Shown: positions 42,665-52,679, numbered from the stretch's first letter. The stretch is 64,000 nt of DNA from JAOUGY01 sp963825585 (GCA_963825585.1 CAWGTX010000002.1:248001-312000), one strand, 5' to 3'. The notes: generated by a model from the letters alone, not told the origin. Made by a program: numbers and translations.

Positions 42665-44667
42665 TCTGCGCCTTTCTCCATGGACCCCTCCGCGGGTTGG
42701 AGCGACACCGTCACCGTCGTGCCGACCCCCACTGTCGAAGAGATATCGACACGACCGCCGTGTCGCTGAACCACTCCATCCACGATCGCCAAGCCCAATC
42801 CGGCGCCCTGGATCTCACTCTTGCGGGCATGTCCACCCCGGAAGAAGCGGTCGAACACCTTGGCGACCTCTTCTTCGGAGATGCCGATCCCGCTGTCACT
42901 CACCTCGAGCACCACATCTCCGTTCAACCGTTCCACGCTCACCTCTACCTGACCTCCCGCCGGTGTGAACTTGAGCGCGTTGCCGACCAGGTTGGCGACG
43001 ACCGTCTTCAGCTCGCCCGGGTCCCCGGCCACCATGCAGGTCGTACCGCATCGCAGAGCGAGCGAGATCCCGTTTCTCTCGCGAACCGCCTCGAGATCGG
43101 TGACCACCCCCTCGACCAGGGACACCAGGTCCACCGCTCGCCTCGTCAGCACGTTGCCGGCATCCATCGAACCGATCAGGAGGATGTCACCGATCAGGTC
43201 GAGGAGGCGGTCTCCGTTGCGGGACATGATCTCGATCACGTCCATCTGGTCGGAGGTCAGCTCGCCCAGCACTCCTTCGCTCAACAGCTCGAGGTATCCG
43301 ATGACGGCGGTGAGCGGTGTCCGCAGCTCATGGGAGACGTTCGACACGAACGCCTCCTTGAGTCGGTCGATCTCGAAGCGTTCCGTGAGGTCACGGGCCA
43401 GCACCGCCACGTAGCCGTCGTCGGCGATGACCACGACCGACACCGGGACGGTGCCACCGTCGACGCGCTGGAATGTCATCTCGCCGCGCCAGACGCCGTG
43501 CTTCCTCGCGAACTCCACCGCCTCCTGGATCTGCCCCTGCCCGACGTCGCCGGTACAGAAGGAGTCGATTGTGAGACCTTCGACCGGGTGATGAGATTCG
43601 ATTCCCAGCATCGATCGGCCGCCCTTGTTGATGTAGACGAGGCGGCATTGCGAGTCGGTCCAGGCGATCAGGTCGGGGGTGGCGTCGATCACCTCCGCTG
43701 CTCTTGCCAATGCGGCCTGCGCCTGGAGCCGGTCGGAGATGTCATGGAGCATCACGACGAGTCGGCGTTCGCCGTCGAGCACCATCTCGCCGACCGATGC
43801 CTCGACCGATCTCAAACGCCCCGAGAACCCCACCACGGACGTGACGTACGGGGCGGAGCCCGAGGTGACCCCGGAACGCAGCGCCCGGCGGAGAAGGGTT
43901 CGATGCGACCTGAGATCACAGTGCGACACGAAGTCGGTGACGGGGCGGCCGACCAACTGACCAGCCGGGGAATCCAACAGCTCGTGGGCAGCCGGGTTGG
44001 CGGTTTCGATGTTCCCGTCCGGGTCGATCACCAACGCCCCGTGGGTGGTGGCGTTGATCACCGCCTGCAGGAATCCGGCGGTACGTTCCAGTTCCGCCAC
44101 CAGCCGGGAGCGTTCCGATGCGGCCTGAAGAGACTCGATGATCGACGCACAGGCGGACAGGAGGGGTTGGACACGCTCGACCCAATGACGCCCGTACGGT
44201 TCACTCGGAGATGTGAGGCCGACCAGTCCCACCATCCGATCCGACGAGATGAGGGGTATCCCGAGGAAGCCGTCGATCGGACCTGCGCCGGCCGCTCCGC
44301 GGGCGGTGGCGCTCAGATTCACGATCACGGGAGCCTGTTCGGCGATGATCTGCGACACGAGCAGCCCTATGTCGGGATGGGGCGTCACCTGTGACCCCCG
44401 TAGGCCGTTCGACACCATCGATCGTGTGTTGAGGTTGGGAATGCCCCTCGAACCCCACTCGACCTCACCGATGAACCCGCCCTTGCTCGACGTAGTCCTC
44501 ATGAGCGAGGCGAGCAACTCGTCCCACATTCGCTGCGGGTCACCCTCGCGCATGTACTCGCGCTGAACGTGCACGATCTCGTTGAGGATCGTGAGCGCGC
44601 CTGACTCCTCGCCCTCCACCAACGTCAACTGTGGGTCCACGGTTGGCCTGTCGGCACCACGACGCAA
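42661..44667 (-). CDS. soluble GAF-PAS-PAS sensor histidine kinase
   Basis: This is a 668-residue kinase without clear membrane helices. The order is a GAF-like domain (about 25-185), PAS (200-310), PAS (325-435), HisKA with His446 in VSNVSHELRTPLTAVIGY, and HATPase (NLVGNALKFTPAG, DSGIGI, GAGLGLAIV). It should sense a cytoplasmic or small-molecule signal and phosphorylate the overlapping receiver protein. The start is unclear: TTG 44667 gives the longest form and GTG 44640 is as plausible. It is divergent from argS with 41 bp between. Confidence 0.92.
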   Translation of the reverse strand: MRRGADRPTVDPQLTLVEGEESGALTILNEIVHVQREYMREGDPQRMWDELLASLMRTTSSKGGFIGEVEWGSRGIPNLNTRSMVSNGLRGSQVTPHPDIGLLVSQIIAEQAPVIVNLSATARGAAGAGPIDGFLGIPLISSDRMVGLVGLTSPSEPYGRHWVERVQPLLSACASIIESLQAASERSRLVAELERTAGFLQAVINATTHGALVIDPDGNIETANPAAHELLDSPAGQLVGRPVTDFVSHCDLRSHRTLLRRALRSGVTSGSAPYVTSVVGFSGRLRSVEASVGEMVLDGERRLVVMLHDISDRLQAQAALARAAEVIDATPDLIAWTDSQCRLVYINKGGRSMLGIESHHPVEGLTIDSFCTGDVGQGQIQEAVEFARKHGVWRGEMTFQRVDGGTVPVSVVVIADDGYVAVLARDLTERFEIDRLKEAFVSNVSHELRTPLTAVIGYLELLSEGVLGELTSDQMDVIEIMSRNGDRLLDLIGDILLIGSMDAGNVLTRRAVDLVSLVEGVVTDLEAVRERNGISLALRCGTTCMVAGDPGELKTVVANLVGNALKFTPAGGQVEVSVERLNGDVVLEVSDSGIGISEEEVAKVFDRFFRGGHARKSEIQGAGLGLAIVDGVVQRHGGRVDISSTVGVGTTVTVSLQPAEGSMEKGAE

Positions 44668-44708
44668 TCGTGAAGGGGCGGCGTCGCCACTGCTCTACCC
44701 TGTGGCCC

Positions 44709-46475
44709 ATGTCACTCCTCACCGATCTCTCCGCCGCGGTGGGCGACGCCTTCGAGGCGATCGGCCTCGATCGTTCCTACGGCGACGTGGTCGTGTCGCA
44801 ACGCCCCGAGCTGGGCCAGTTCCAGTGCAACGGCGCCCTGGCGGCCGCCAAGGGCGCCGGGCGCAACCCACGCGAGATCGCCCAAGAGGTGTTGACGCGA
44901 GTGGCCGCCCACCCGATGGTGGCGAAGGCAGACATCGCCGGACCGGGCTTCGTGAACATCGACGTCACAGACGCCGAGCTCGGGAGCCGGCTCGACCGGC
45001 TGGCCGGCGACGCTCGCATGGGGGTCCAGCTCACCGACGACCCCCGCAAGGTCATCGTCGACTACGGCGGCGCCAACGTCGCAAAAGACCTCCACGTCGG
45101 TCATGTCAGGGTCGCGCTGATCGGCGAGAGCATCAAGCGCCTGTTCAGGTTCGTCGGCCACGACGTGGTGGGCGACGTTCACCTGGGCGATTGGGGCGCG
45201 CCCATGGGCCAGCTGATCGCCGAGATGGAGGACCGTTTCCCGCACCTCCCCTATTTCGATCCGCACCATGAGGGTCCGTATCCGGTCGAGTCACCGGTCA
45301 CCATCGAGGACCTGCAGGAGATGTACCCGGTTGCCTCCGGCCGGGCGAAGGAGGATCCGGAGTTCGCGGCCCGCACCAGGCTGGCGACCGTGGAACTGCA
45401 GAACGGGCGACCCGGGTACCGGGCGCTGTGGGAGCAATTCCGGGACGTCTCCATCGAGGCGCTGCGGGAGGTGTACGACAGCCTCGACGTGCACTTCGAC
45501 CTGTGGCTGGGCGAGGCTTCGGTGCACGATCGGATCGCTCCGATGGTCGACCGCATGAAGGCCGACGGAGTGGCGGTGGAGAGCGACGGCGCAGTCGTGG
45601 TCCACGTCCAACGCGACGACGACAAGCGTGAGGTACCGCCGCTCATGCTGGTGAACTCACGCGGCGGCTTCACCTACGCCACCTCCGATCTGGCCACCAT
45701 CGAGGAGCGGGTCGGGGACATGGGCGCCGAGGAGATCGTCTACGTGGTCGACCTCCGGCAGTCACTCCACTTCGAGCAGGTGTTCCGAGCCGCCTACCTC
45801 GCCGGGATCGCCGGCCCCGATGTCATCCTCGACCACTCCGGCAATGGCACCGTCAACGGCCCGGACGGGCGGCCCTTCAAGACACGACAGGGAGGGCTTC
45901 CCCGACTCCGCGACACCGTCGCCGAAGCGATCGAGCGGGCCCGGACCCGCCTCGACGAGTCCGAGATCGCCGTCGGGTACTCGGAGGAGGAACGCCGCGA
46001 GATCGCCCGGCGGGTCGGCCTCGCAGCCCTGAAGTACGGCGACCTCTCCAACCATCGTGCATCCGACTACGCCTTCGACCTGGAGCGCTTCACCCAGCTC
46101 CACGGCAAGACGGGACCGTACATCCAGTACGTGACGGCTCGGGCGGGCTCCCTGCTGGCCAAGGCGGCGGAGCGCGGTTGGAGCCCGGGCCCGGCCGCCG
46201 ACCCCGAACACATGGCAGAGCGCCAGCTCATCCTCGAGCTGACCAGACTCCCCGAAGTCGTCGACCGGGCGTTGGCCGCACGGGCTCCCAACCACCTGGC
46301 CGAGTACGCATTCGATCTGGCGGGCCGGTTCAATCGCTTCTACGACGCCTGCCACGTCCTCACCGAAGGGGACCCGGGGCGCCGGGCCTCGTGGCTGACG
46401 CTGGTCGACACCACCAGACGCCAACTCGTGCTGGTGCTCGGATTGCTCGGGATCGAAGTCCCCGAACGAATGTGA
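44709..46475 (+). CDS. argS: arginyl-tRNA synthetase
   Basis: This is a 588-residue class-I synthetase that charges tRNA-Arg. The HIGH motif is HVGH (129-132) within ANVAKDLHVGHVR. There is no KMSK; the corresponding loop reads FKTRQGG, as in many ArgRS. Add-1 (residues 1-100) and the anticodon domain (RASDYAFDLERFTQLHGKTG, FNRFYDACHVL) are complete. ATG 44709 lies seven bases after TACCCT, so it is probably leaderless. Confidence 0.96.
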   Translation: MSLLTDLSAAVGDAFEAIGLDRSYGDVVVSQRPELGQFQCNGALAAAKGAGRNPREIAQEVLTRVAAHPMVAKADIAGPGFVNIDVTDAELGSRLDRLAGDARMGVQLTDDPRKVIVDYGGANVAKDLHVGHVRVALIGESIKRLFRFVGHDVVGDVHLGDWGAPMGQLIAEMEDRFPHLPYFDPHHEGPYPVESPVTIEDLQEMYPVASGRAKEDPEFAARTRLATVELQNGRPGYRALWEQFRDVSIEALREVYDSLDVHFDLWLGEASVHDRIAPMVDRMKADGVAVESDGAVVVHVQRDDDKREVPPLMLVNSRGGFTYATSDLATIEERVGDMGAEEIVYVVDLRQSLHFEQVFRAAYLAGIAGPDVILDHSGNGTVNGPDGRPFKTRQGGLPRLRDTVAEAIERARTRLDESEIAVGYSEEERREIARRVGLAALKYGDLSNHRASDYAFDLERFTQLHGKTGPYIQYVTARAGSLLAKAAERGWSPGPAADPEHMAERQLILELTRLPEVVDRALAARAPNHLAEYAFDLAGRFNRFYDACHVLTEGDPGRRASWLTLVDTTRRQLVLVLGLLGIEVPERM

Positions 46476-46628
46476 GCCACGTCCGCAGTGGTCGAGCGCG
46501 GCACGGTTGCGAGGACTCGATCCCGGGTATGCTTCCGCCGACTGACGTCCGTCGCCAATAGGCCGCGGCAGGGCGCTGGATCGGGAGCTCGCAGGGTGCG
46601 GAGGGGCGCTCCCCGTCCGGGAGATCAC

Positions 46629-48170
46629 GTGGCGGTAGTAGGCACCATGACCTCGAACATCTGGCGTCAACGGGTGCAAGCCCGATTGATCGGCTACGGA
46701 TCCGCCGCGCTCATCCTGATCGTCGCAACCATGTCAGGTCACCTCGAACGGCCGCTCGCACCGGTGGCAGTCACCCTCGTCGGTCTGGCGTTCGCCATCC
46801 CGGTTCGGCGCTTCGCTCCCGTTGCGTTCGCCGCCGCCGTGATCTTCGATGCCCTGGCCGTGATCTACCTGGCGCTGGTGGCGGGGTCATGGCTCCTCGG
46901 TGGAATCGCTCTGTTCGTCGCCGCCGTCACGGTCACGACCGGTCGGCCGATGCGGACGGTGGTACCGGTCACGGCGGTGACGATGACCGCCGCCACCCTG
47001 TTGGTGATGGGAGAGCAGGGCCTCATCGACCGACCGGCGTTCATTCCCCGCCTGGCTCCCCCGGTCGACAGCCTCGCCGCTCTCGTGATGGCGCTGCTGC
47101 TCGGCGTCACCGGCGTCGCCGTGGTGAAGCGGCTGGTTGCCCTGTACGGCCAGGCGGCGGTGGGCGTCGAAGACAGCGCCAGGCGATGGTGGGACTTCAT
47201 GGAGGCAACGGAACGACCGATGCTCGTGGCCGTCGACGATGTCATCGAACATGCCAACGAGGCGGCCTCCCGGCTCAGTGGTCGCTCGGAGCACGAGCTG
47301 GTCGGCATCGCCGTGACCCACTTGGTGGCTGGCGGCATCATGAGTCGCCCGGACGGAAGCACGGCACACGTCGACACCGTCTCGGCTCCGCTGGCAGTCG
47401 ACGGCGGTCTCGCCGAGGCGATCTTCCTCGTCGACGTGTCCGGCGACCAGGAACAGCGACGACAGCTCGAACGCACCGTACGCGAGACCGACCGGTTCGT
47501 GGCGAGCGTCTCGCACGAGGTACGGACACCGCTCACAGCGGTGGTCGGCCTCTCGTCGGTGGCCGACGAGGCCTGGGATGAGCTGAGCCCGGCCGAGCGA
47601 CGCGAGTTCGTGCGGCTGATCGCGTCGCAGAGCCGCGAGGTCGCCTCGATCATCGAGGACCTCCTGGTCGCCGCCCGCGCCGGTGGTGCGGGCGTCCGGA
47701 TCGAACTGGGCAAGGTCGACGTTCACTACGAGCTGGAAGCCGTCATCGCCACCCTCGAGTTGGAGGGCCGTCCCGTCACGATCCAGGGCAGCGGAAGTGC
47801 ACATGCCGATCCCGGTCGGGTGCGCCAGATCGTTCGCAACCTCCTCACCAACGCCGTCAGGTACGGTGGGCACGCGATCAGCGCCACCGTGCGCACGAAC
47901 GGAGATGTCGTGGAACTGGAAGTCGCCGACAGCGGCCCCCCGATCCCCGAACAGGCCCGCGAGGCCATCTTCGAGCCGTTCGCAAAGGGTGCCACGACCC
48001 GCCGGCACGATTCCGTCGGCCTGGGACTGACGGTCTCCCGCCAGTTGGCCGAACTCATGCACGGGCGCCTCAGCTACGACCATCGGGACGGATGGAGCAG
48101 GTTCATCCTGACCCTGCCCAGCCCCAGCTTCGCCTCGCCGGCTGCCGGCGCCAATGCCCCGGGCGATTGA
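46629..48170 (+). CDS. membrane sensor histidine kinase with PAS domain
   Basis: This is a 513-residue kinase from GTG 46629 (GGGAG five bases upstream; ATG 46647 is an alternative). Six or so hydrophobic helices fill the first 165 residues, with no obvious external sensor loop. Then come PAS (about 180-290), HisKA with SVSHEVRTPLTAVVGLSS and HATPase (RNLLTNAVRYGG, DSGPPIPE, VGLGLTVSRQLAEL). No response regulator is adjacent. The downstream GNAT gene overlaps its stop by one base (TGATG), so the two are coupled. Confidence 0.9.
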   Translation: MAVVGTMTSNIWRQRVQARLIGYGSAALILIVATMSGHLERPLAPVAVTLVGLAFAIPVRRFAPVAFAAAVIFDALAVIYLALVAGSWLLGGIALFVAAVTVTTGRPMRTVVPVTAVTMTAATLLVMGEQGLIDRPAFIPRLAPPVDSLAALVMALLLGVTGVAVVKRLVALYGQAAVGVEDSARRWWDFMEATERPMLVAVDDVIEHANEAASRLSGRSEHELVGIAVTHLVAGGIMSRPDGSTAHVDTVSAPLAVDGGLAEAIFLVDVSGDQEQRRQLERTVRETDRFVASVSHEVRTPLTAVVGLSSVADEAWDELSPAERREFVRLIASQSREVASIIEDLLVAARAGGAGVRIELGKVDVHYELEAVIATLELEGRPVTIQGSGSAHADPGRVRQIVRNLLTNAVRYGGHAISATVRTNGDVVELEVADSGPPIPEQAREAIFEPFAKGATTRRHDSVGLGLTVSRQLAELMHGRLSYDHRDGWSRFILTLPSPSFASPAAGANAPGD

Positions 48171-49036
48171 TGTACGAGATACGCCCGGCAACCGCCGAGG
48201 ACATCGACGCCATCGCCGCCTTCACCACCGACACCTTCACATGGGGCGACTACGTGGCCGATGCCCTGCCGACCTGGTTGTCCCTGGAGGGCGGGTTGGT
48301 GCTGGTGGCGACGCGTGATGGAACGCCGGTCGGTGTCAGCCGGACGCTCATGCTGTCTGAACACGAGGCGTGGCTCCACGGGGCCCGGGTGCATCCGGAC
48401 CACCGCCGCCTCGGTATCGGTCGCCGACTCAACGACGCCGGCTGCGACTGGGCACGTGACCACGGCGCACTGGTCGCACGCCTGATGGTGGAGGATTGGA
48501 ACGACGCCGCCAAGGCCCAGGTCGAAGGCATCGGCTACCGCCGGTCGGCGCCTTGGCTCTCGGCGACCCTGGATCTCGGCAGCGAGGTACTTCCGCAGAC
48601 CAACGGCGGACGCCGGGTTCCCGGCGAGGAACGTCTCGCGCCGGGTCGCGCCGCCGAAGCCGACATCGCCTGGATGTCGTGGGCCGTGTCCGATCTGGCG
48701 CGGACCGGACGCGAGCTGTTCCCCGTGGGGTGGCACTTCCGGAGGGCCCGCCCCGACGACCTCACCGGGGCGGCAGCCCGCCGTGAGCTGTGGCACTGCC
48801 CGTCGGGGTGGGTGCTGGCCTCGGCTGGAGAAGATGGCGAACTGACCGTGCCCTGGTTCTCGACCACCGACCTCGACGCCGCCCGGCTCATCCGCGCCCT
48901 CATCGACCTGGCCGACGGAACCCGTGCCGAGCGGATCAGGATCATGGCCCCCGGCATCGGGTGGATGGAGGATGCGCTGGCCCGGGCCGGGTTCGTGATC
49001 GCCCCGAGCGCCATCTACGCCAGGAGCCTTCGGTAG
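48170..49036 (+). CDS. GNAT acetyltransferase coupled to a sensor kinase
   Basis: This is a 288-residue protein whose N-terminal half is a clear GNAT domain (YEIRPATAEDIDAIAAF; HGARVHPDHRRLGIGRRL acetyl-CoA loop). The C-terminal half (from about 150) looks like a second, degenerate GNAT-type lobe ending in a MEDALARAGF helix, giving a two-lobe acetyltransferase. The start overlaps the kinase stop. Coupling may reflect shared control; the substrate is unknown. Confidence 0.85.
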   Translation: MYEIRPATAEDIDAIAAFTTDTFTWGDYVADALPTWLSLEGGLVLVATRDGTPVGVSRTLMLSEHEAWLHGARVHPDHRRLGIGRRLNDAGCDWARDHGALVARLMVEDWNDAAKAQVEGIGYRRSAPWLSATLDLGSEVLPQTNGGRRVPGEERLAPGRAAEADIAWMSWAVSDLARTGRELFPVGWHFRRARPDDLTGAAARRELWHCPSGWVLASAGEDGELTVPWFSTTDLDAARLIRALIDLADGTRAERIRIMAPGIGWMEDALARAGFVIAPSAIYARSLR

Positions 49037-49055
49037 CCGGGCGAGGTCCCAACCA

Positions 49056-50186
49056 TCACACACAGATCACGGCGACCGGCTCACCCAACTCACGCGTGAG
49101 TACGACCACCCGACGCACGGATCCGGCGAGATCGAGACTCCTGCGGAACGCCTCCGGCTCGACCGCCGACCCCCGCTTCTTGACCACGACCTCTCCGACT
49201 CCGAGCGCTCTCAGATGGCTCCTGATCTTCTTGGCATTGAACCCCATCACCGACTCCACCCGGTACGAGGTCACGAACGGCGAGTCGAGCTCGCGGTCGC
49301 CGGTGAGATAGGCGATCGTCGGGTCGATGCCGGTCAAACCCAACGCGTCGGCGAGATCGCCCACCAGCCCCGAGCGGATGACCGCCGGATCGGGCTCGTG
49401 CAGCCAGGCTCCCACCCGGGTGGCCTCGAGACCGACCTGCGAGGGTCGCCCGGTGATGGAGTCGCCCGAGGGCAGGATCGTCGCCCTGGCCAGGTTTCCG
49501 TCCCGCAGGTCACCGAACCAGAGCACGCACTCCCGCATGTCCCCATCGAGCGACACGAACTCGGCTTCGGCCCCCGCAGGAATCGCCGAGTGACCGATGC
49601 CGGGATGGACCTTGACCGCCATGGCGGTGGGAAGCCAGGTCGAAGTGAGACGACTCAGGGGTGGACTGTACCGTTCGATGTCGAACACCCTCCGGCCGGA
49701 GGCGTCGCGCCGGGCGGGGTCGGCGAACACCGCGGCGACGGCCATGGCGGGCAACGTGGCGAGATCGGCACGCACCGGGAGGAACCTCTCCCCCACATTG
49801 TGGCGGGCCATCGCCAGCCGCAGCGGGTCGAGATCCACTCCCACCACCGTGCCGGGAAGAGACATGGCGTCTCCGCCGATTCCGCATCCGAGGTCGGCGA
49901 TGACGCCGCCGCGCGGGAACCGCCGAGCCCGGTGTTCGGCCACCGCAGACGGTGTGGCCTGTTCGAGCGCTTCGAGGGTGTAGAGCATGGTGGCGGCCCG
50001 GTCGCCAAACTTGCGGTGCGCCGAGGCCCGACCCCGGTACAGCTCGGCCAGGGCGGCCGCTTGTTCCCGATCGAAACTCCGCCGCAGCAGCGTGACCAGA
50101 CGGACGACGTCGTCGACCGGGCCGGACTCGAGAGCCGTCAGCGCCGCCCGAGCCTCGGCGGAGGTCAGGAACGGGACCAGCGACAC
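49056..50186 (-). CDS. THUMP-like SAM-dependent methyltransferase
   Basis: This is a 376-residue protein. The Rossmann SAM site is IADLGCGIGGDAMSL, followed by VVGVDLDPLRLAMARHN and ADPARRD. The C-terminal 80 residues (FNAKKIRSHLRALGVGEVVVKKRG) match the THUMP-like domain found in actinobacterial methyltransferases of this type. RNA is a likely target (inference). The GTG start directly abuts the stop of the upstream membrane-protein gene. Confidence 0.88.
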   Translation of the reverse strand: MSLVPFLTSAEARAALTALESGPVDDVVRLVTLLRRSFDREQAAALAELYRGRASAHRKFGDRAATMLYTLEALEQATPSAVAEHRARRFPRGGVIADLGCGIGGDAMSLPGTVVGVDLDPLRLAMARHNVGERFLPVRADLATLPAMAVAAVFADPARRDASGRRVFDIERYSPPLSRLTSTWLPTAMAVKVHPGIGHSAIPAGAEAEFVSLDGDMRECVLWFGDLRDGNLARATILPSGDSITGRPSQVGLEATRVGAWLHEPDPAVIRSGLVGDLADALGLTGIDPTIAYLTGDRELDSPFVTSYRVESVMGFNAKKIRSHLRALGVGEVVVKKRGSAVEPEAFRRSLDLAGSVRRVVVLTRELGEPVAVICV

Positions 50187-50795
50187 TCAGGCGGCGGGCA
50201 TCGTATAGAGAACCAGGGTGGCCACGGTCCACACCAGGTACAGGAGCGGCAGTTCCAGCTCTTCACCCCAGCCGTTCGAGAGTCCCCGGCGCATGGCGAA
50301 AGCGAACGGCACACCCAACAGAGGGACGACGAACGCTCCGGCCCGCCCCACGGCGCCGAGCATCTGATGGGCGGCTCGCAACGGAAGCGAGAAGTCGGCC
50401 ACCAGGGTCTCCAACCGGCTCGCAGCGACCAGCAGGATGATGCCGACCACCACAGCGCCCACCACCCGGCCAAGCGCCACTTCGAGCACGGGAAAACGAC
50501 GGACCGATTCGGGCGCACCGTATCCACCTTCGGATGCGATCCCGAGAGCGAATGCGCCGATCACGCCGATCACCAGCGAGGATCCCAGCAGCGAAGTGGT
50601 GGACAGCGGCATCCCGATCGACGCCAGGTCCAGTGCATCGAGCACGATCGCCACCGCCAGGCCCACCATCCCGGTGCCCAGCGCCAGCATTCCCACATCG
50701 AGCATCGTCCGGAAGGTCCCGGCGACCAACCGTAGGTAGTACCCGAACGGTTGCGGGTGCGCTCCGATCACCTGCACGGCCTCCAACCTGATCAC
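50187..50795 (-). CDS. integral membrane protein (possibly Yip1-like)
   Basis: This 202-residue protein has about five hydrophobic helices (near 35-55, 66-85, 105-125, 145-165, 180-200) after an amphipathic N-terminus. FGYYLRLVAGTFR, then many small residues, recalls Yip1-type membrane proteins, but this is a weak resemblance. GTG 50795 is the start; TAGTCT lies ten bases upstream. It is transcribed just before the THUMP-like methyltransferase with no gap, so the two share an mRNA. Confidence 0.75.
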   Translation of the reverse strand: MIRLEAVQVIGAHPQPFGYYLRLVAGTFRTMLDVGMLALGTGMVGLAVAIVLDALDLASIGMPLSTTSLLGSSLVIGVIGAFALGIASEGGYGAPESVRRFPVLEVALGRVVGAVVVGIILLVAASRLETLVADFSLPLRAAHQMLGAVGRAGAFVVPLLGVPFAFAMRRGLSNGWGEELELPLLYLVWTVATLVLYTMPAA

Positions 50796-50983
50796 CTCCG
50801 TGGCCAGACTACCGGTCGGTTGCGGTCAGCGCCGTTTGCCGGCCTCGAAGGCTCTTGCACCGCCCGGCTCGATCCCACGATCGGAGCATCGCGCACACGC
50901 CGGTGATGGCCCGGGCGACGGCCGACGGAGTATTTGATCACAGCTGTCCTTGATCGTGAGCGCGGACTCCCGACAGGCACCGC

Positions 50984-52483
50984 ATGGCACGGAAGCCCAG
51001 TTCGAGAGTCGCGTTCATGACCCTGTTCGTGGTCCTGACGCTCACCCAGACCGTTTACGCCGGCGCAGAAGCGTCCGATCCCTGCGAGGGCGGCCAGGTC
51101 GTGGACCTCCCGAACGGAACCGTCGGTTGCACCCACGGTCCGGATCCGGTGCCGATCGGTGCACCAGCCACAGACTGGCGCGTGCTGCAACCTGCTGCCG
51201 CTCCCACCGTCACCTGCGTCGACGACGGTGAGTCGGGGAACCGAATCCAGGCGGTGTACGTGGTGGCATCCGATCGGCCCAACCGCTCGGCCGAGGTGGT
51301 CCCCCAGATCCGGCAGTGGATCGCCGACGTCGATTCGATCTTCTCAGGGTCATCGGCACCGGCCGGTGTGGACATGACGGTTCGATGGGTGCACGACGAA
51401 AGCTGCGTCGTCGACGTCGCCACCGTCGTCGTCCCGCCCGAAGGCGACGACAGTTTCTTCGACACCATCGAGGCTCTCGATGAAGCCGGCTACGGCGAGG
51501 CCGGTCGGCACTACCTCACCTGGGTCGACGCCTCGGTCTACTGCGGCATCGCCGTGAACTATCCCGACGACAGCCTCGAAGCCGACAACCTGAACAACGG
51601 TGGATGGCCGCTGTGGGCCCGGGTGGACCGGGACTGCTGGGGCCGAGACGGCCTGGTGGAGAGTCACGAGCTCACCCACATGCTCGGCTCGGTCCAGGCC
51701 TCGGCTCCGAACGCGACCACCAACGGGCACTGCACCGACGAGTACGACATCATGTGCTACCCCGACGGCCCCGGCGTCACCATGGAGTACGCCTGCCCCG
51801 ATCCGTCCCACGAGCTGCTGCTCGACTGCAACAACGACGACTACTTCAGTGTGGAGCCGGCCCCCGGCAGCTACCTGGCGACCCACTGGAACGTCGCCCG
51901 CAGCTCGTTCCTGCACTCGGCCTCCCCAGCCGACCCGGTGCCACCGCCGCCCGCCAACCCGGGCAGCTTCGGCGACGTCGCCAACTCCAACCCGTTCCGC
52001 GGTGACGTGGAGTGGCTGGCCGGCCAAGGGATAACCCGCGGTTGCAACCCTCCCGGCAACGACCGATTCTGCCCCGATGAAACGGTGACCCGCGGACAGA
52101 TGGCCGCCTTCCTCGTACGAGCGCTCGACGTCGGGATCGGTGATGGCGGCAACCCCTTCGTCGACGACAACGGCACGGTCTTCGAGGCCGACATCGAACG
52201 TCTGGCCGCCGCCGGCATCACCACCGGATGCGGTCCCGACACGTTCTGCCCTGACGAGCCGATCACCCGCGGACAGATGGCCGCGTTCCTGACCAGAGCC
52301 CTCGGGCTCGGCCCGGCCGGGGGAGACCGGTTCACCGACGACGACACGAGCCCATTCGAGGCGGAGATCGAACGCCTCGCCGCCGCCGGTATCACCACCG
52401 GATGCGGGCCGGACATTTTCTGCCCTGACGACCCGGTGACCCGGGCTCAGTTGGCCGCCTTCCTCAGACGGGCACTCGGATAG
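50984..52483 (+). CDS. exported metallopeptidase-like protein with three SLH-type repeats
   Basis: This 499-residue protein has a signal peptide to about residue 26 (TVYAGAEA). It then has a domain with the zinc motif HELTH (228-232) and a later CTDEYDIMCY that may form the Met-turn region, suggesting a secreted zinc peptidase. After a Pro-rich linker (about 317-325) come three repeats of about 55 residues (about 330-383, 388-442, 447-499). Each has a Gly-x-Thr-x-Gly-Cys core, an FCPD and a TRGQMAAFL or TRAQLAAFL helix: S-layer-homology-like anchors. Paired Cys in each repeat suggest disulfides. The peptidase activity is unproven. Confidence 0.87.
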   Translation: MARKPSSRVAFMTLFVVLTLTQTVYAGAEASDPCEGGQVVDLPNGTVGCTHGPDPVPIGAPATDWRVLQPAAAPTVTCVDDGESGNRIQAVYVVASDRPNRSAEVVPQIRQWIADVDSIFSGSSAPAGVDMTVRWVHDESCVVDVATVVVPPEGDDSFFDTIEALDEAGYGEAGRHYLTWVDASVYCGIAVNYPDDSLEADNLNNGGWPLWARVDRDCWGRDGLVESHELTHMLGSVQASAPNATTNGHCTDEYDIMCYPDGPGVTMEYACPDPSHELLLDCNNDDYFSVEPAPGSYLATHWNVARSSFLHSASPADPVPPPPANPGSFGDVANSNPFRGDVEWLAGQGITRGCNPPGNDRFCPDETVTRGQMAAFLVRALDVGIGDGGNPFVDDNGTVFEADIERLAAAGITTGCGPDTFCPDEPITRGQMAAFLTRALGLGPAGGDRFTDDDTSPFEAEIERLAAAGITTGCGPDIFCPDDPVTRAQLAAFLRRALG

Positions 52484-52548
52484 CTCCCGGTTGGGAGGCG
52501 TCCGCCTGTCACCGACACCAGATGTTCTCACAGCGTTGAGGCTGCAAT

Positions 52549-52679
52549 GGCCGGGCGGTAACCCTGAGCCGGTACAACCCATCGCAGCACTGCCGCCCGG
52601 GCCGTTTCTTCCTCCCCGGTCAATGGCTCCGACCAGCCGGGCGGCGTGGCTCCTTGCCGGGGCCCCGAGGGCCCCGGCA
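52549..52679. terminator. two stem-loops in the convergent gap
   Basis: Between the SLH-protein stop and the hyuB stop lie two inverted repeats. The first is GGCCGGGCGG (52549) paired with CCGCCCGGGCC (52592) across a 33-base loop. The second is a compact GCCGGGGCC/GGCCCCGGC (52657-52679) with a 5-base loop. The second is a good bidirectional terminator candidate. Nothing else was seen in 52484-52699. Confidence 0.6.

Noticed and set aside
42658..44394. 578-codon + strand open frame over the GAF-PAS kinase
   Set aside because: Antisense to an intact histidine kinase with all catalytic boxes; the product is low-complexity His/Arg/Gln.
46476..46628. Possible tRNA gene behind argS
   Set aside because: A GATCCCGGG patch looked T-arm-like but no acceptor or anticodon stem could be formed.
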